From the NCBI GenBank assembly GCA_017656235.1, contig JACDOF010000009.1:62001-126000 (forward strand): a stretch of 64,000 bases of DNA. The letters run 5' to 3'. Below are positions 1 through 9,462 of this stretch, piece by piece. Position 1 is the stretch's first letter; the number at the start of each line of letters is the position of its first letter. The notes under the pieces were generated by a model, which was not told the DNA's origin, ran no database searches, and saw only the letters and a list, made by a program, of their open reading frames with translations. The position numbers and the translations under genes are program-made. The DNA comes from Brevibacillus sp. (GTDB lineage: Bacteria; Bacillota; Bacilli; Brevibacillales; Brevibacillaceae).

Positions 1-573
1 CTGTCCAGCCTGTACAGCGACCTGCAGGTGCACAAGCATATCGCCCATGACAAGCGGGAGGGCGAACTGCTCGCCTGGTGGGAGCAGTTCCGGTCAGCTT
101 ATCCGCAGCTGTACTGGCAGGAGTTTGCCGCGGTTACCGGCTCGACGATCGGGATATTTGCCCTGTTTTGTCTGGCGACCGAGCCAGATCTTGAGCCCAG
201 CCAGGTCAAGGTGGTGGACGCGGCGTACTTTCCCTGGATCTGTGGTCTGCACATTTTGCTCGATTATCTGATCGATCTGGAAGAGGATCGCATCGGCGGC
301 GATCTCAACTTTGTCAGCTACTACCGCAGCGACCGGGAGGCGATGGAGCGGCTGCAGTATTTTGTCGAACAGGCAAAAGCAAGTGTCGCCGCTTTGCCCA
401 ATCCGGTGTTTCATCGTCTGATTGTCGACGGATTGGTTGCCTTCTATCTTGCCGATCGCAAAGTGAATCGCAGCCAACCGCAGATCTACGCGATCGCCAA
501 ACAACTGATGAAGCGGGCGAGCAGTTTGACCACGCTGTTTTTCTACCTGAACAGCCTACTGGTGCGCCGCTAA
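1..573 (+). CDS. ytpB: Tetraprenyl-beta-curcumene synthase YtpB (DUF2600), 3' part
   Basis: The reading frame is open from base 1 to a TAA at 571, so only the C-terminal 190 residues are present. The family makes sesquarterpenes from tetraprenyl diphosphate in spore-forming Bacillales. The visible segment has the family hallmark HDKREGELLAWW near its start. It also has an acidic stretch, LLDYLIDLEEDRIGGDLNF, that resembles a diphosphate-Mg binding site in a helical terpene synthase. Family assignment rests on these motifs. The start and promoter lie outside the window. Confidence 0.85.
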   Translation: MSSLYSDLQVHKHIAHDKREGELLAWWEQFRSAYPQLYWQEFAAVTGSTIGIFALFCLATEPDLEPSQVKVVDAAYFPWICGLHILLDYLIDLEEDRIGGDLNFVSYYRSDREAMERLQYFVEQAKASVAALPNPVFHRLIVDGLVAFYLADRKVNRSQPQIYAIAKQLMKRASSLTTLFFYLNSLLVRR

Positions 574-639
574 CGGCTCATCAGCAGGCTGTTTGGCGCG
601 GGACAACGGTTGCCGACGCGGGAGTGGCTCTGCTGTCTC

Positions 640-813
640 TTAACGCTGGTGCTTCCGCTTGTAGCGGAAGCCGGCGCCCATCAGCAGGGTGGCGGCCATG
701 AGAGAAAGGACGATCCCCGCGACGCTGCGCTCGCCGATGGAAATGCCCACGCTTATCAAACTGGCGGCAACGCCGATCGCAAACCCCAGGGTGACGAGTT
801 GATAGCGGGTCAT
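640..813 (-). CDS. ylaF: Small membrane protein, YlaF/DUF5325 family
   Basis: The product is 57 residues with two hydrophobic segments (about 5-25 and 31-47) and a basic C-terminal tail. The central ISIGERSVAGIVL stretch between the two helices is typical of B. subtilis YlaF (DUF5325). The function of the family is unknown. I chose the ATG at 813 because an AGGAGG lies about seven bases upstream. A longer in-frame start at 912 has no ribosome site and would run into the end of the neighbouring regulator gene. Confidence 0.7.
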   Translation of the reverse strand: MTRYQLVTLGFAIGVAASLISVGISIGERSVAGIVLSLMAATLLMGAGFRYKRKHQR

Positions 814-908
814 AACTTCTACCTCCTTGCATGCACTGTTCTCATTATAGCCGATTGGCGAATGGGACAGTGCTTTTTCTTGTGGGGTTGCGTCAAGCTG
901 GAAAGCGG

Positions 909-2675
909 TCATCTTTCTCGCTCGCCTCCCCGTTCGTTCTCGCCGATTAACAGCCCGTATTTGCGCAGCTTGTTGTAGAGTGTGCCGCGCGAGATGCCAA
1001 GGAGTTGGGCGGCTGCTTTTTTGTTGCCGTATGTGCGGTCGAGCGCCGCAATGATTCGTGTCCGTTCGTCAGCGGCAGATGGGGAAACCGAGCCGTAGGG
1101 AAACACGCTGTCGGGACTCGTATCCGCAAACGGCAATCTGCGCGAAACAGATGGAGCCGAGTAGACGGCCGACAGTGGAGAGACTGCGGAATGGGTACGG
1201 ATTTGGCTTGGCAGGTGTTCCGCCAGAATCACGCCGTTTTCCTGCAGGATCGACAGCCGCTCCATGGTGTTTTTCAGCTCGCGTACGTTACCGGGCCAGG
1301 GATAGGCAAGCAGAGCCTGCATGACCTCTGTCGAAATCCGCGGCACGGGCTGTCCGTGCAGGGCTGAGGCTTCCTGTAAAAAAAGCTGGACCAGTTCGGC
1401 AATATCCTCTCTTCGTTCACGCAGCGGCGGAATCTCCAACGTAAAGACATTCAAGCGATAGTAGAGGTCCTCGCGAAATCGCCCTTCCGCCACCAACTGC
1501 TCCAGCCGCCGATTGGTAGCAGCCACAATCCGCGTGTTGACCGTAATCGGCTCCGTTCCCCCGACACGGTAAAACTGCCGCTCCTGCAGTGCACGAAGCA
1601 GCTTGACCTGTAGTTCCAGTGGAAGTTCGCCAACCTCGTCCAAAAAGAGGGTTCCCCCGTCAGCCAACTCCAGCTTCCCCGGTTTTCCCCGCTTTTCCGC
1701 TCCCGTAAACGCACCGCCTTGATAGCCAAACAGTTCGCTTTCAAACAAGGAGGCTGGAATGGCCCCGCAGTTAATCGCGATAAACGGCTGGTCGTGGCGG
1801 CGGCTCGCCTGGTGGATGGCGCGGGCAAACAGCTCTTTTCCGACACCGCTCTCGCCGTAAAGCAGCACGGTGGCATCAGTCTGCGCCACTTTGCGGGCCA
1901 CCTGTATGGTCGCCTGCAGTGCGGCAGAATGCCCCTTGATCGAAAAAAACGGGTCGTCTGTTGCCTGATAGCGGTGCATCTCCTGCTGCAGGTTGTGCAG
2001 ATGGGTGGTGGCATGCTCCAGTTCTTCGTTAAGCCGGACCAGTTCCGTAATATCCTGTTCGATGGAGATGGCCCCGATTATCTCTCCGCCGCGCTTCACG
2101 GGAGAGGAGTTGATCAGCACGTGCGTATCGGGACGGGGAATGTGATAAGCACGCTGGACAGTTGTTCCGTTGGCCAGCGCGTCTTTAAGCCGGATTGACT
2201 CGCTGGCAAAGTGACGGTCGAGCGGCGTTCCCACGACATCTTCCCGCGATATCTCGTAAATGGATTCGGCAGCACGGTTCCAGTAGACTACCTGATTGTC
2301 ACGGTCCACAATCGTCGTCGCTTCACTCATCGTGTCAAGGAGCGTGTCCAGCAGCACTGCCTGGTTTTCGGCCGCTTCTGCCAACAGGCTGAGCAGTGCT
2401 GCGAGCGGTACCAGACCGTCACTGCCATCCTGGTTCTCAACCAGTACGCAGCGGGGAACCATCCGGCTCTTGTTTTCGTCGGAACGGATGAATGCAGCCA
2501 ATTGACGGCAGGCCGCGCTAAGCGTAACATCCCCGCTCATCGTCAGGGCTTCGACGATCTCGCCACCGATCAGATGCACACGACTAAGCGGTCGGCTGCG
2601 TATGATGGCAGTATCAGCAGGCAGCGGTTCAACAAATGAGCTCAACTGATGATCGAGAGAGAATAATGATTTCAA
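909..2675 (-). CDS. Sigma-54-dependent transcriptional activator (PAS, AAA+, Fis HTH)
   Basis: This 588-residue enhancer-binding protein has an unassigned N-terminal sensory region (1-105), a PAS domain (about 110-215), a sigma-54 AAA+ domain (about 245-470) and a Fis-type HTH near residues 545-585. The Walker A motif GESGVGKE (about 274-281), the sigma-54 contact loop GAFTGA and the Walker [11 protein letters not shown] are intact. It resembles RocR-type regulators of amino-acid catabolism. The gene is divergent from proline dehydrogenase, whose promoter carries a -24/-12 element, so activation of that gene is the likely job. The start is a TTG at 2675 preceded by AGGATG. An ATG at 2680 is in another frame. 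Confidence 0.88.
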   Translation of the reverse strand: MKSLFSLDHQLSSFVEPLPADTAIIRSRPLSRVHLIGGEIVEALTMSGDVTLSAACRQLAAFIRSDENKSRMVPRCVLVENQDGSDGLVPLAALLSLLAEAAENQAVLLDTLLDTMSEATTIVDRDNQVVYWNRAAESIYEISREDVVGTPLDRHFASESIRLKDALANGTTVQRAYHIPRPDTHVLINSSPVKRGGEIIGAISIEQDITELVRLNEELEHATTHLHNLQQEMHRYQATDDPFFSIKGHSAALQATIQVARKVAQTDATVLLYGESGVGKELFARAIHQASRRHDQPFIAINCGAIPASLFESELFGYQGGAFTGAEKRGKPGKLELADGGTLFLDEVGELPLELQVKLLRALQERQFYRVGGTEPITVNTRIVAATNRRLEQLVAEGRFREDLYYRLNVFTLEIPPLRERREDIAELVQLFLQEASALHGQPVPRISTEVMQALLAYPWPGNVRELKNTMERLSILQENGVILAEHLPSQIRTHSAVSPLSAVYSAPSVSRRLPFADTSPDSVFPYGSVSPSAADERTRIIAALDRTYGNKKAAAQLLGISRGTLYNKLRKYGLLIGENERGGERER

Positions 2676-2684
2676 TTCATCACA

Positions 2685-2716
2685 TCCTATACCGTAAAGA
2701 TCCTATACCGTAAAGA
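2685..2716. repeat. Exact tandem duplication of a 16-bp unit
   Basis: The unit TCCTATACCGTAAAGA occurs twice head to tail (2685-2700 and 2701-2716). It sits directly upstream of the TTG start of the sigma-54 activator, so it lies in that gene's 5' region. It may be a slippage duplication or a binding site pair for the regulator itself. Confidence 0.9.
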
Positions 2717-2731
2717 CGGAATATGCACTTA

Positions 2732-2782
2732 TACACTTATTCAATAGTGTACTGTATTAGACACATTGTTGTACATATGTGT
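2732..2782 (+). promoter_or_regulatory. Candidate upstream activating sequences for the sigma-54 activator
   Basis: Two inverted repeats lie roughly 60-110 bp upstream of the -24/-12 promoter. One is TACACT-N8-AGTGTA at 2732-2751 and the other is ACACAT-N10-ATGTGT at 2761-2782. Both share an ACAC/GTGT core. Placement and symmetry fit enhancer sites for a Fis-type HTH dimer. This is an inference from position and sequence only. Confidence 0.55.
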
Positions 2783-2836
2783 TTATATATTGAGCAGATC
2801 GGGCAGCGAATTGACGGAAAGTGTCAGACAAGCAGG

Positions 2837-2854
2837 TTGGCACACTTTGTGCTT
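2837..2854 (+). promoter_or_regulatory. Sigma-54 (-24/-12) promoter of proline dehydrogenase
   Basis: The sequence TTGGCACACTTTGTGCTT has GG at 2839-2840 and GC at 2851-2852, separated by ten bases as sigma-54 requires. It keeps the TGGCAC half of the consensus. The putB start codon is 43 bases downstream, and a sigma-54 activator gene is encoded divergently. Confidence 0.85.
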
Positions 2855-2896
2855 GAGTAGGGTCACACAGACGTTGCGAGGAGGAGAAGGAAACGA

Positions 2897-3817
2897 ATGG
2901 AACAACTCATGAAAAACTTTTTTTTGTTCCTTTCCAAAAATAAGACGCTGAACGCGGCGGCGAAGAAATGGGGGCTTCGTTTCGGAGCGCGTCGGGTCGT
3001 TGCCGGCGAGACGATTGCAGAAGCAATCGATACGGTACGGGAATTAAACAGCAAGGGACTGCTGTGTACGCTGGATCACCTGGGCGAGTTTGTTTTCAGC
3101 GTGGACGAGGCGAACGAATCTGCAGAATACTGCATCCGCACGCTGGAAGCGATTCACAAGGCCGGTGTGGACTGCAACCTGTCGCTGAAGATGACCCAGC
3201 TCGGTCTGGACATCAGCCGGGAGCTGTGCATGACCAACATGCGCCGCATTCTCGATGCCGCCAAGCAGTACGGAAACAACTTCGTGCGGATTGACATGGA
3301 AGACTATGCCCACAATGAGATCACCCTGGATATCCTGGAAGAACTGCTTCAGGATTACGACAACGTAGGCACCGTCATTCAAGCGTATCTCTACAAGGCG
3401 TCCGACGACATCGAACGGCTGAAAGACAAGCGGGTAAACCTGCGCCTGGTGAAAGGGGCGTACAAAGAGTCGCCGGAAGTGGCCTTTCCCGACAAGGCGG
3501 ACGTTGATGAGAACTACAAAAAGATCATCAAGCAGCACTTGCTTAACGGCAACTACGCAGCCATCGCCACACACGATGACAACATCATCAACTACGTCAA
3601 GCAGTTGGAGAAAGAGTACAACATTTCGCGCGATCAGTTTGAGTTTCAGATGCTGTATGGCATCCGGCCGCAGTCACAAGTGGAACTGGCCAGAGAAGGG
3701 TACCGGATGCGGGTTTACGTTCCCTACGGCAACGATTGGTACGGTTACTTCATGCGCCGCCTGGCGGAACGGCCGGCAAACGTCGCGTTTGTACTCAAGG
3801 GTTTGTTCAGCAAGTAG
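2897..3817 (+). CDS. putB: Proline dehydrogenase
   Basis: The 306-residue protein matches monofunctional Gram-positive proline dehydrogenases, FAD enzymes that oxidise L-proline to pyrroline-5-carboxylate and pass electrons to the membrane quinone pool. Typical features are a TIM-barrel core with RIDMEDYAHNEITLDI near the middle, the NLRLVKGAYKE strand, ATHDDNII, and the C-terminal RVYVPYGNDWYGYFMRRLAERP proline-binding region. The ATG at 2897 follows a GAGGAGAAGG ribosome site. The gene is monocistronic: a sigma-54 promoter precedes it and a terminator follows. No pyrroline-5-carboxylate dehydrogenase is in the window. Confidence 0.93.
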   Translation: MEQLMKNFFLFLSKNKTLNAAAKKWGLRFGARRVVAGETIAEAIDTVRELNSKGLLCTLDHLGEFVFSVDEANESAEYCIRTLEAIHKAGVDCNLSLKMTQLGLDISRELCMTNMRRILDAAKQYGNNFVRIDMEDYAHNEITLDILEELLQDYDNVGTVIQAYLYKASDDIERLKDKRVNLRLVKGAYKESPEVAFPDKADVDENYKKIIKQHLLNGNYAAIATHDDNIINYVKQLEKEYNISRDQFEFQMLYGIRPQSQVELAREGYRMRVYVPYGNDWYGYFMRRLAERPANVAFVLKGLFSK

Positions 3818-3852
3818 CTGACCGGGCAGCCCGGTATATCTTTGCGTTTTCC

Positions 3853-3894
3853 ATCCCTCTGACAAGTGATAAACTTGGAGAGGGATTTATTTTT
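3853..3894 (+). terminator. Intrinsic terminator of putB
   Basis: ATCCCTCT (3853-3860) pairs with AGAGGGAT (3879-3886), with an inner CAAGT/ACTTG extension, followed by TTATTTTT. A smaller ACCGGG-cag-CCCGGT hairpin at 3821-3835 lies just before it. Confidence 0.7.
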
Positions 3895-3941
3895 GCTCGG
3901 TCGATTGCGGTCGGCTTCGGATTGGTTGGGGAGGGGTTTCG

Positions 3942-4883
3942 TTGAAAAAAATGTGGCTTGTCTCGCTTATCCTGGTCATGGTCTGCTCATCTGCTGCGGC
4001 GGCTTCCAATGAAGGGGAGTCCACGCACTGGGCTGCTGACGAGCTGGCCCTGATGCGGGCACTCGGCGCAGACATACCGGCAGAGAAGTTGGGGGAGGAG
4101 ATTGCTGCCGACGAATGGGAGCGGATGGTAACCGCCGTCTTTGCTCCCGTGCTGATCGAGCGGCACAAAGACTACCAATACTGGATTAATACGTACACGC
4201 ATCTCAACCTCCGGGATGGCCGGATTGAGCGCAGGTGGGCTGTTGCCGGACTGGTTAAACTGCTCAACGGAGCCGGCAAGGCGCCAGGCTCGTTTTCCGG
4301 CGAGGATGCGCAATTGGAGCGGATCTTTGCGGATACGAGCGAAATCGGCGAGATGAACGAAGCGCTGTGGGAAATCGCCTACCGCCTTGGTTTGGTCAAA
4401 GGGTATCCGGACAAAACCTTGTCACCGGAGAAGCACCTGACTTACGCAGAAGCGGCTGTCCTGTTGGATCGGGCCTTTGAACGGGTTGCGGAGCACCGGT
4501 TTGGCTACATTGAGGCCGTGATCCAGAAGGAACAGAATGGGAGCCTTCTGTTCGATGAGGCAAACTGGTTTACGAATGAGGCGGAAATCAAAGAGGCCAT
4601 GGTAGAAGACGGAATGTGTCCAGACGAGGTTAATTGTTCCATTCCCAATGGTTTTTATATTCAGAACGAGAGCGATGCGGTTGAACAGGTTGAATTGTCG
4701 GCGGAGGCCGTGATCCTCCTTTGGGATCCGGAGAGCGAACCGGATCAGCTCAAACGGGTGGTGTTGGCCGACTTTCATGCCGTTTTGGCGGACAAGCAGG
4801 TTGCAAACGAAGCAGATCTCCCTTATCATTTGTACCATCATAATGGCACGGTGGTGAAGGTTGTCCAGCAATACCTGCCATGA
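3942..4883 (+). CDS. Exported protein with S-layer-homology-like region
   Basis: The 313-residue product begins with a signal peptide (KKMWLVSLILVMVCSSAAAA, cleavage near residue 20). Residues about 25-180 contain SLH-like segments: STHWAADELALMRALG, then an EIAYRLGLVKGYPDKTLSPEKHLTYAEAAVLLDRAF stretch matching the G-Y-x-D-x-T-P...R-A-E pattern. SLH repeats usually anchor proteins to secondary cell-wall polymers. The rest has no family I recognise. The start is a TTG at 3942 after a GGGGAGGGG ribosome site. The next gene begins 21 bases after the stop, so the two may be co-transcribed. Confidence 0.7.
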   Translation: MKKMWLVSLILVMVCSSAAAASNEGESTHWAADELALMRALGADIPAEKLGEEIAADEWERMVTAVFAPVLIERHKDYQYWINTYTHLNLRDGRIERRWAVAGLVKLLNGAGKAPGSFSGEDAQLERIFADTSEIGEMNEALWEIAYRLGLVKGYPDKTLSPEKHLTYAEAAVLLDRAFERVAEHRFGYIEAVIQKEQNGSLLFDEANWFTNEAEIKEAMVEDGMCPDEVNCSIPNGFYIQNESDAVEQVELSAEAVILLWDPESEPDQLKRVVLADFHAVLADKQVANEADLPYHLYHHNGTVVKVVQQYLP

Positions 4884-4904
4884 CCAATTAAAGGAGATCT
4901 GGCC

Positions 4905-5822
4905 ATGTTTACGAGCGTGATTGACGTAATACCGCCGTATTCGTTTGAACGGTTGTTGAAAAGACTGGAGACTCACCCGGACGACCAACTGCGAGTGGAG
5001 CCGGTGTCGCGTACGCTGAAACGGGCTTTTCGCATCGACGGCCGGCCGCAGGTGGTGACGCTGCGCTTTGTTGGCGGGGTTGAGCAGCCGCGGATTGAGG
5101 TGCAGACAGAGGCTTCGCCCACACCTGCCGGACAGAGTGAACTGCTGAACACAATCCGCCACATGTTCAGTGCCGATGTCGATTTGGCTCCACTATACAC
5201 GTGGATGGGAGAAGACGAAAAGCTTCGGCCGCTGGCCGATCGCTTTCGCGGACTGCGCTTCCTGCTGGATGCCGACCTGTTTCAGGCAATGGTGCGGACG
5301 ATTATCGGGCAGCAGGTAAATCTGGCCTTTGCCGCTGCCCTGACCCGACGCCTGCTGCACTTGTGCGGGGAGAGTGTGATGGATCGGGACGGCCATCGCT
5401 ATTATGTTTTTCCCAAGGCAGAGGCGATCGCCGCTCTGCAGGTGGAGCAGCTAAGGGCACTGCAGTACAGTCAGCGCAAAGCAGAGTACATTATCGATTT
5501 CGCTCGTGCTGTTGTCGATGAAAAAATAAAGCTGGACCGCTTGCAGCAGATGCCGGATGAAGACGTGATCAACGAACTGACCAAACTGCGGGGGGTGGGC
5601 CGCTGGACGGTGGAGTGCCTGCTGATGTTTGGCATGGGACGTCCAGACCTGCTGCCCGCCGCCGACATCGGCCTGCGCAACGGCATTCAGTTGGTGTACG
5701 GCCTCCCGAAACGACCGGACGAACAGGAAACCAGGCGAATCGGCGAAAGCTGGCGCCCCTGGCGGAGCTATGTGTCGCTCTACGTGTGGGAGGCGGTAGG
5801 AGCGGCCAAACGAAAAGAATAG
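4905..5822 (+). CDS. alkA: DNA-3-methyladenine glycosylase II (AlkA-like, HhH-GPD)
   Basis: The protein (305 residues) removes alkylated purines in base-excision repair. The N-terminal third is the AlkA-specific beta domain. Residues about 120-290 form the HhH-GPD fold: [20 protein letters not shown] is the conserved GQQ helix, [17 protein letters not shown] is the helix-hairpin-helix, and the aspartate in [13 protein letters not shown] is the expected catalytic residue. The ATG at 4905 follows an AAAGGAG. There is no Ada-type regulator nearby. Confidence 0.88.
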   Translation: MFTSVIDVIPPYSFERLLKRLETHPDDQLRVEPVSRTLKRAFRIDGRPQVVTLRFVGGVEQPRIEVQTEASPTPAGQSELLNTIRHMFSADVDLAPLYTWMGEDEKLRPLADRFRGLRFLLDADLFQAMVRTIIGQQVNLAFAAALTRRLLHLCGESVMDRDGHRYYVFPKAEAIAALQVEQLRALQYSQRKAEYIIDFARAVVDEKIKLDRLQQMPDEDVINELTKLRGVGRWTVECLLMFGMGRPDLLPAADIGLRNGIQLVYGLPKRPDEQETRRIGESWRPWRSYVSLYVWEAVGAAKRKE

Positions 5823-5918
5823 ACGCTGGCAGGAGCAGCATGCTCGGCGAGCCGACGGGTTCGCCTTTTCTTTTTGCCGGGCTTCCTTTTTGTGAATCTG
5901 GTATTATTCCCTATCTTG

Positions 5919-5934
5919 ATACTATATCTTGTGG
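5919..5934 (+). promoter_or_regulatory. NrdR-box-like site 1
   Basis: ATACTATATCTTGTGG matches the 16-bp NrdR consensus (ACACWATATATWGTGT) at 13 positions by eye. It lies about 115 bp upstream of the ribonucleotide reductase start and 32 bp, about three helical turns, from a second box. Confidence 0.7.
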
Positions 5935-5950
5935 TGTCGAAAAATATATT

Positions 5951-5966
5951 GCACAATATATTGAAA
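5951..5966 (+). promoter_or_regulatory. NrdR-box-like site 2
   Basis: GCACAATATATTGAAA matches the NrdR consensus at about 12 of 16 positions. It overlaps an inverted repeat of two 9-bp arms around a CA (AATATATTG-CA-CAATATATT) at 5943-5962. The 32-bp start-to-start spacing to box 1 is the arrangement typical of cooperative NrdR binding. Confidence 0.65.
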
Positions 5967-6034
5967 AAACTATTGTTTTTTTAGAGGGAAAAGGGTTAAC
6001 TTATTTATTGAGAGGAAGCGAAGGAGGAAGCGAT

Positions 6035-8290
6035 ATGTTGGCAACAGAGACAAGGACAAAGTTCCTGAGTGATGAGTTTATTGCGCAATATCCTGACTTT
6101 CCGGCGCACATGAATGCGCTGGGGCAGTTTGTTTACTACCGTACATACTCTCGTTATTTACCCGAAAAAGGGAGAAGGGAAACCTGGAAAGAGACGTGCC
6201 GCCGCGCCGTCGATTTCAATATTAAACTGGCCTACCAGCACCTGGTGAAGATCGGTCTCGAACCTGATCTGCAAGAGCTGATCAAAGAAGCGGAAGGCCT
6301 GTTTGACAATATGTTCAACCTCCGTCAATTCCTCTCCGGCCGGACCCTGTGGGTCGGCGGGGCGGAAAACGGGGTGGCGGACAAATACCCGCTGGCCAAC
6401 TTTAACTGTTCGTTTCTGAACATCAAGTCCTGGGAAGACTTGTGTGACCTGTTCTACCTGCTTTTGGTCGGGACAGGCGTCGGCTTCAAGTGTACCAAAG
6501 AGATGGCCAGAGAACTGGCGCCGATCCGCACCAATGTCACCCTGCTTTCTTCCGAATACAAGCCGCTGCCCAAACACCAACGGCTGGAGCGTTCCGAACT
6601 GAAAGTGCTGGAGAACGGTTTCGCCAAGATTTATGTCGGAGACAGCAAGGAAGGCTGGGTGGAAGCCCTGCGCCTCTACCTGCAGATTCTCACGGAGAAG
6701 CAGTACGAGAACATCCACACCGTGAAGATCTCCTACAACAGTGTGCGGCCCAAGGGAGAGCGGCTGAAGACGTTTGGCGGTACCGCAAGCGGGCACGAAC
6801 CGCTGCGCGAAATGTTTGAAGGCATCGACAAGGTGCTGAAGAACCAGATCGATCCCTATCTGGACCCAATCGAGATCGATGCCAACGGTTATGGCCGCGT
6901 GCGCCCCATTCACATCCTGGACATCGGCAATCTGATCGGAGCCAACGTCGTCGTGGGCGGCGTACGCCGGACGGCGGAGATTTTCCTGTTTGGCGAGGAC
7001 GACTACGAGTGCATGCTGGCCAAATACGGAATAAACGGCTTCTGGACGGAAGAGCAAATCGCTCATCACAAACAGGTGGGTGAACTGCTGGGCGATCGCA
7101 AGCCGTCCTGGTTTGACAGCATTCAGAAGGTAGGGGACGGCCGCTTCGGACTGGATCACCGGCGCATGTCCAACAACTCGATCGTCTTCCACAAGAAGCC
7201 GTCGCGCGAGTTTCTCCATCTGCTGTTTACGATGATGCGGATGGAAGGGGAGCCGGGCTTCATCAACCTGGAGGAAGCCAACCGGCGCCGTCCCAATGCA
7301 GAAGGTTTAAATCCCTGCGCGGAGATCCTGCTCGATTCTTACGGGGTCTGCAATCTGACCACTGTCAACCTGATGCAGTTTGTCAAAGAAAGCCCCGACG
7401 GCTCCAAATACCTCGACCTGGATGGCTTGCTGGATGCACAGCGCAAGTCGGCCCGGGCCGGGCTGCGCATGACGCTGGTCACCCTGGAACTGCCGCACTG
7501 GGACTTCGTGCAGCAGCGGGATCGTCTGCTCGGCACATCCCTGACCGGTGTAAAGGACGCTCTGGCCGCACTCGGCTATACGGAGGAGCAGGAGGTGGAA
7601 CTGCTGCGTCTCTTGGGCAAAACGGCGCGTGAAGAGGCCAATCGCTACGCTTATGAGCTGCGGGTCAATGCACCGCTCCTGGTGACGACCGTCAAGCCTG
7701 AGGGGACACTCTCCCAGGTGGCTGGCGGGGTATCCAGCGGCCTGCACTGGTCGCACTCGCCGTATTACATCCGGCGGATTCGCATCAATGCCAACGACCC
7801 GCTGGCCAAAGCGGTGCAAGCTCTTGGCTGGAGAGTGCATCCGGAAGTGGGGACACCGGGGGAGACGGAAGAAGAGCGCATGGCCAATGCCCGGACGTAC
7901 GTGATCGACTTCCCGGTTGCTTCCGGCGCCAAGGAGACGAAACACGAAGTAAGTGCCAGACGGCAGTTTGAGACCTATTTCCGCTTCCAGGAGGCATACA
8001 CCGAGCACAACTCGTCCAATACGATTACCGTCCGCCCGGAAGAATGGGATGAAGTGGAAGAGATCGTCTACAACGGCTGGGACAACTTTGTCGGCGTTTC
8101 GTTCCTGCAGCTGGATGGCGGTACGTACCAGCTGGCACCTTACGAAGCGTGCACCAAGGAGGAGTACGAGGAACTAAAGGCGTCGATGAAGCCATTCGAT
8201 CCCTCCATTCTCCAGCAGTTTGAGCGGGGCGAGGAATCCGATCTGTCAGATGCAGAATCATGCGAAGGGGGAGCATGCCCGATTCGCTAA
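6035..8290 (+). CDS. nrdJ: Adenosylcobalamin-dependent ribonucleoside-triphosphate reductase (class II)
   Basis: The 751-residue enzyme matches the monomeric class II reductase typified by Lactobacillus leichmannii (739 residues), which reduces NTPs to dNTPs with coenzyme B12. Visible hallmarks are [10 protein letters not shown] near residue 125 (active-site cysteine), [18 protein letters not shown] (radical-site loop), [19 protein letters not shown], and a C-terminal cysteine pair in CEGGACPIR that re-reduces the active site. The ATG at 6035 has GGAGG eight bases upstream. The frame stays open far upstream, but that part overlaps the alkA gene and has no ribosome site. Two NrdR-like boxes precede the gene. 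I saw no cobalamin riboswitch. Confidence 0.95.
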   Translation: MLATETRTKFLSDEFIAQYPDFPAHMNALGQFVYYRTYSRYLPEKGRRETWKETCRRAVDFNIKLAYQHLVKIGLEPDLQELIKEAEGLFDNMFNLRQFLSGRTLWVGGAENGVADKYPLANFNCSFLNIKSWEDLCDLFYLLLVGTGVGFKCTKEMARELAPIRTNVTLLSSEYKPLPKHQRLERSELKVLENGFAKIYVGDSKEGWVEALRLYLQILTEKQYENIHTVKISYNSVRPKGERLKTFGGTASGHEPLREMFEGIDKVLKNQIDPYLDPIEIDANGYGRVRPIHILDIGNLIGANVVVGGVRRTAEIFLFGEDDYECMLAKYGINGFWTEEQIAHHKQVGELLGDRKPSWFDSIQKVGDGRFGLDHRRMSNNSIVFHKKPSREFLHLLFTMMRMEGEPGFINLEEANRRRPNAEGLNPCAEILLDSYGVCNLTTVNLMQFVKESPDGSKYLDLDGLLDAQRKSARAGLRMTLVTLELPHWDFVQQRDRLLGTSLTGVKDALAALGYTEEQEVELLRLLGKTAREEANRYAYELRVNAPLLVTTVKPEGTLSQVAGGVSSGLHWSHSPYYIRRIRINANDPLAKAVQALGWRVHPEVGTPGETEEERMANARTYVIDFPVASGAKETKHEVSARRQFETYFRFQEAYTEHNSSNTITVRPEEWDEVEEIVYNGWDNFVGVSFLQLDGGTYQLAPYEACTKEEYEELKASMKPFDPSILQQFERGEESDLSDAESCEGGACPIR

Positions 8291-8307
8291 ACCATTACAG
8301 ACAGAAC

Positions 8308-8340
8308 GACCCGAGGCACTGGCCGCGCCTCGGGTCTTTT
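8308..8340 (+). terminator. Intrinsic terminator of nrdJ
   Basis: A perfect 10-bp stem, GACCCGAGGC (8308-8317) with GCCTCGGGTC (8327-8336), has a 9-base loop and is followed by TTTT. Confidence 0.9.
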
Positions 8341-8361
8341 GCATGCATATGGTGGAGGGAA

Positions 8362-9282
8362 TCAATTTGTGTTTTCTGATGTCTCAGGGCCTTCCTGCCG
8401 CCCGTTCAGATTGGACAAGCTGACCCCTGTGAGGATCAACAAGGCGCCGGCGAAAAAGCCGACACTTACCTCTTCGTCCAGCAGCAGCCAACCGAACAAG
8501 GTGCCGACGATCGGCTGAAAGAAAAAGAATCCGGCTCCGCTTCCCGCGCTCATCAGTTCAAAACCTTTGTTCCAGAGATAAAAGGCGCCCGCTGTTGAGA
8601 TGATCCCGATATAGAGAATGCCGAGTACAACAGTCCAGTCAAACGTCCAGTTGACCGGTGTGACAGACAGCTCCCAGAACATGAGTGGACTGGAGAAGAT
8701 CAAACCGAAAAACGTGGCGTAAGCGGTAACCACCAATGACGAGTAAGTGGCGGTCGCCCGTTTGCAAAGTACGGTGTACAGGCCCCAACTAAGCGCGGCC
8801 AACAGCAGAATCAGATTCCCCAGAAACGAGGAGTGGCTGTCGGCCGAATCCGGGACGCCCACAACGACCAGGACGCCCACAGTCGCCAGGAAAATTCCCG
8901 TCCACTGAAACAGGTGGAGCTTCTCTCGCAGCAGCCAGACTGCAAACAGCGCGATAAATGCCGGCGAAGCGGATGTAATCAACGCCCCCATATGCGCTGT
9001 GGACAGCTTTGTGCCGAGAAACTGCGCACCAATCGAGATCGTCGGGCCGACCAGGCCGATCATCATCATGGCAGGGATGTCTTTTAACGGAACAAACCGG
9101 CCTTTGGCCGCTGCCATCCCGCCGAGAATCAACAACGCTATCGCAAAACGGATTTCAAGCAGCGTAAAGGGGGGAATCACGTCGAGCACCACTTTGCTGA
9201 CCACGTACAATCCGCCCCAGATGGAAGCCGCCCCTGAGAGGCACAAACCTCCCCAAACCTTTTGTTTTACCGTATCTTTCAT
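8362..9282 (-). CDS. DMT-superfamily permease, EamA family
   Basis: The 306-residue protein has about ten hydrophobic segments arranged as two EamA repeats (about 18-150 and 160-295), as in RhaT/YdcZ-type metabolite exporters. Family-typical motifs are IWGGLYVVSK in helix 1 and PTISIGAQFLGTKLSTAHMGALI. The substrate cannot be read from the sequence. I chose the ATG at 9282, which has GGGAGGG ten bases upstream. An alternative in-frame start at 9321 would add 13 residues. Confidence 0.85.
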   Translation of the reverse strand: MKDTVKQKVWGGLCLSGAASIWGGLYVVSKVVLDVIPPFTLLEIRFAIALLILGGMAAAKGRFVPLKDIPAMMMIGLVGPTISIGAQFLGTKLSTAHMGALITSASPAFIALFAVWLLREKLHLFQWTGIFLATVGVLVVVGVPDSADSHSSFLGNLILLLAALSWGLYTVLCKRATATYSSLVVTAYATFFGLIFSSPLMFWELSVTPVNWTFDWTVVLGILYIGIISTAGAFYLWNKGFELMSAGSGAGFFFFQPIVGTLFGWLLLDEEVSVGFFAGALLILTGVSLSNLNGRQEGPETSENTN

Positions 9283-9462
9283 CGTGTCCAAACCCTCCCG
9301 GTCAGGATTGAATGCTGACAAGCAATATCAAGCATCACATCCCCAGCCGGGGGGAATACCGTCAGACTCCCAACGCCATTCCCGACCGGCTAGGATCGGC
9401 AGGCGCCGGGTACGTCACATTCATATCGCGTTTGTTTCATTTCGACTCACCTCCCAAGCGGA

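Noticed and set aside
5823-6034. A possible cobalamin riboswitch before the B12-dependent reductase.
   Set aside because: No B12-box-like sequence (GCCACTG-type core) is present. The leader is AT-rich and explained by NrdR-like boxes.
5615-6034. A 140-residue N-terminal extension of the ribonucleotide reductase.
   Set aside because: That part of the open frame overlaps the AlkA-like gene in another frame, lacks a ribosome site, and the family starts at the ATG at 6035.
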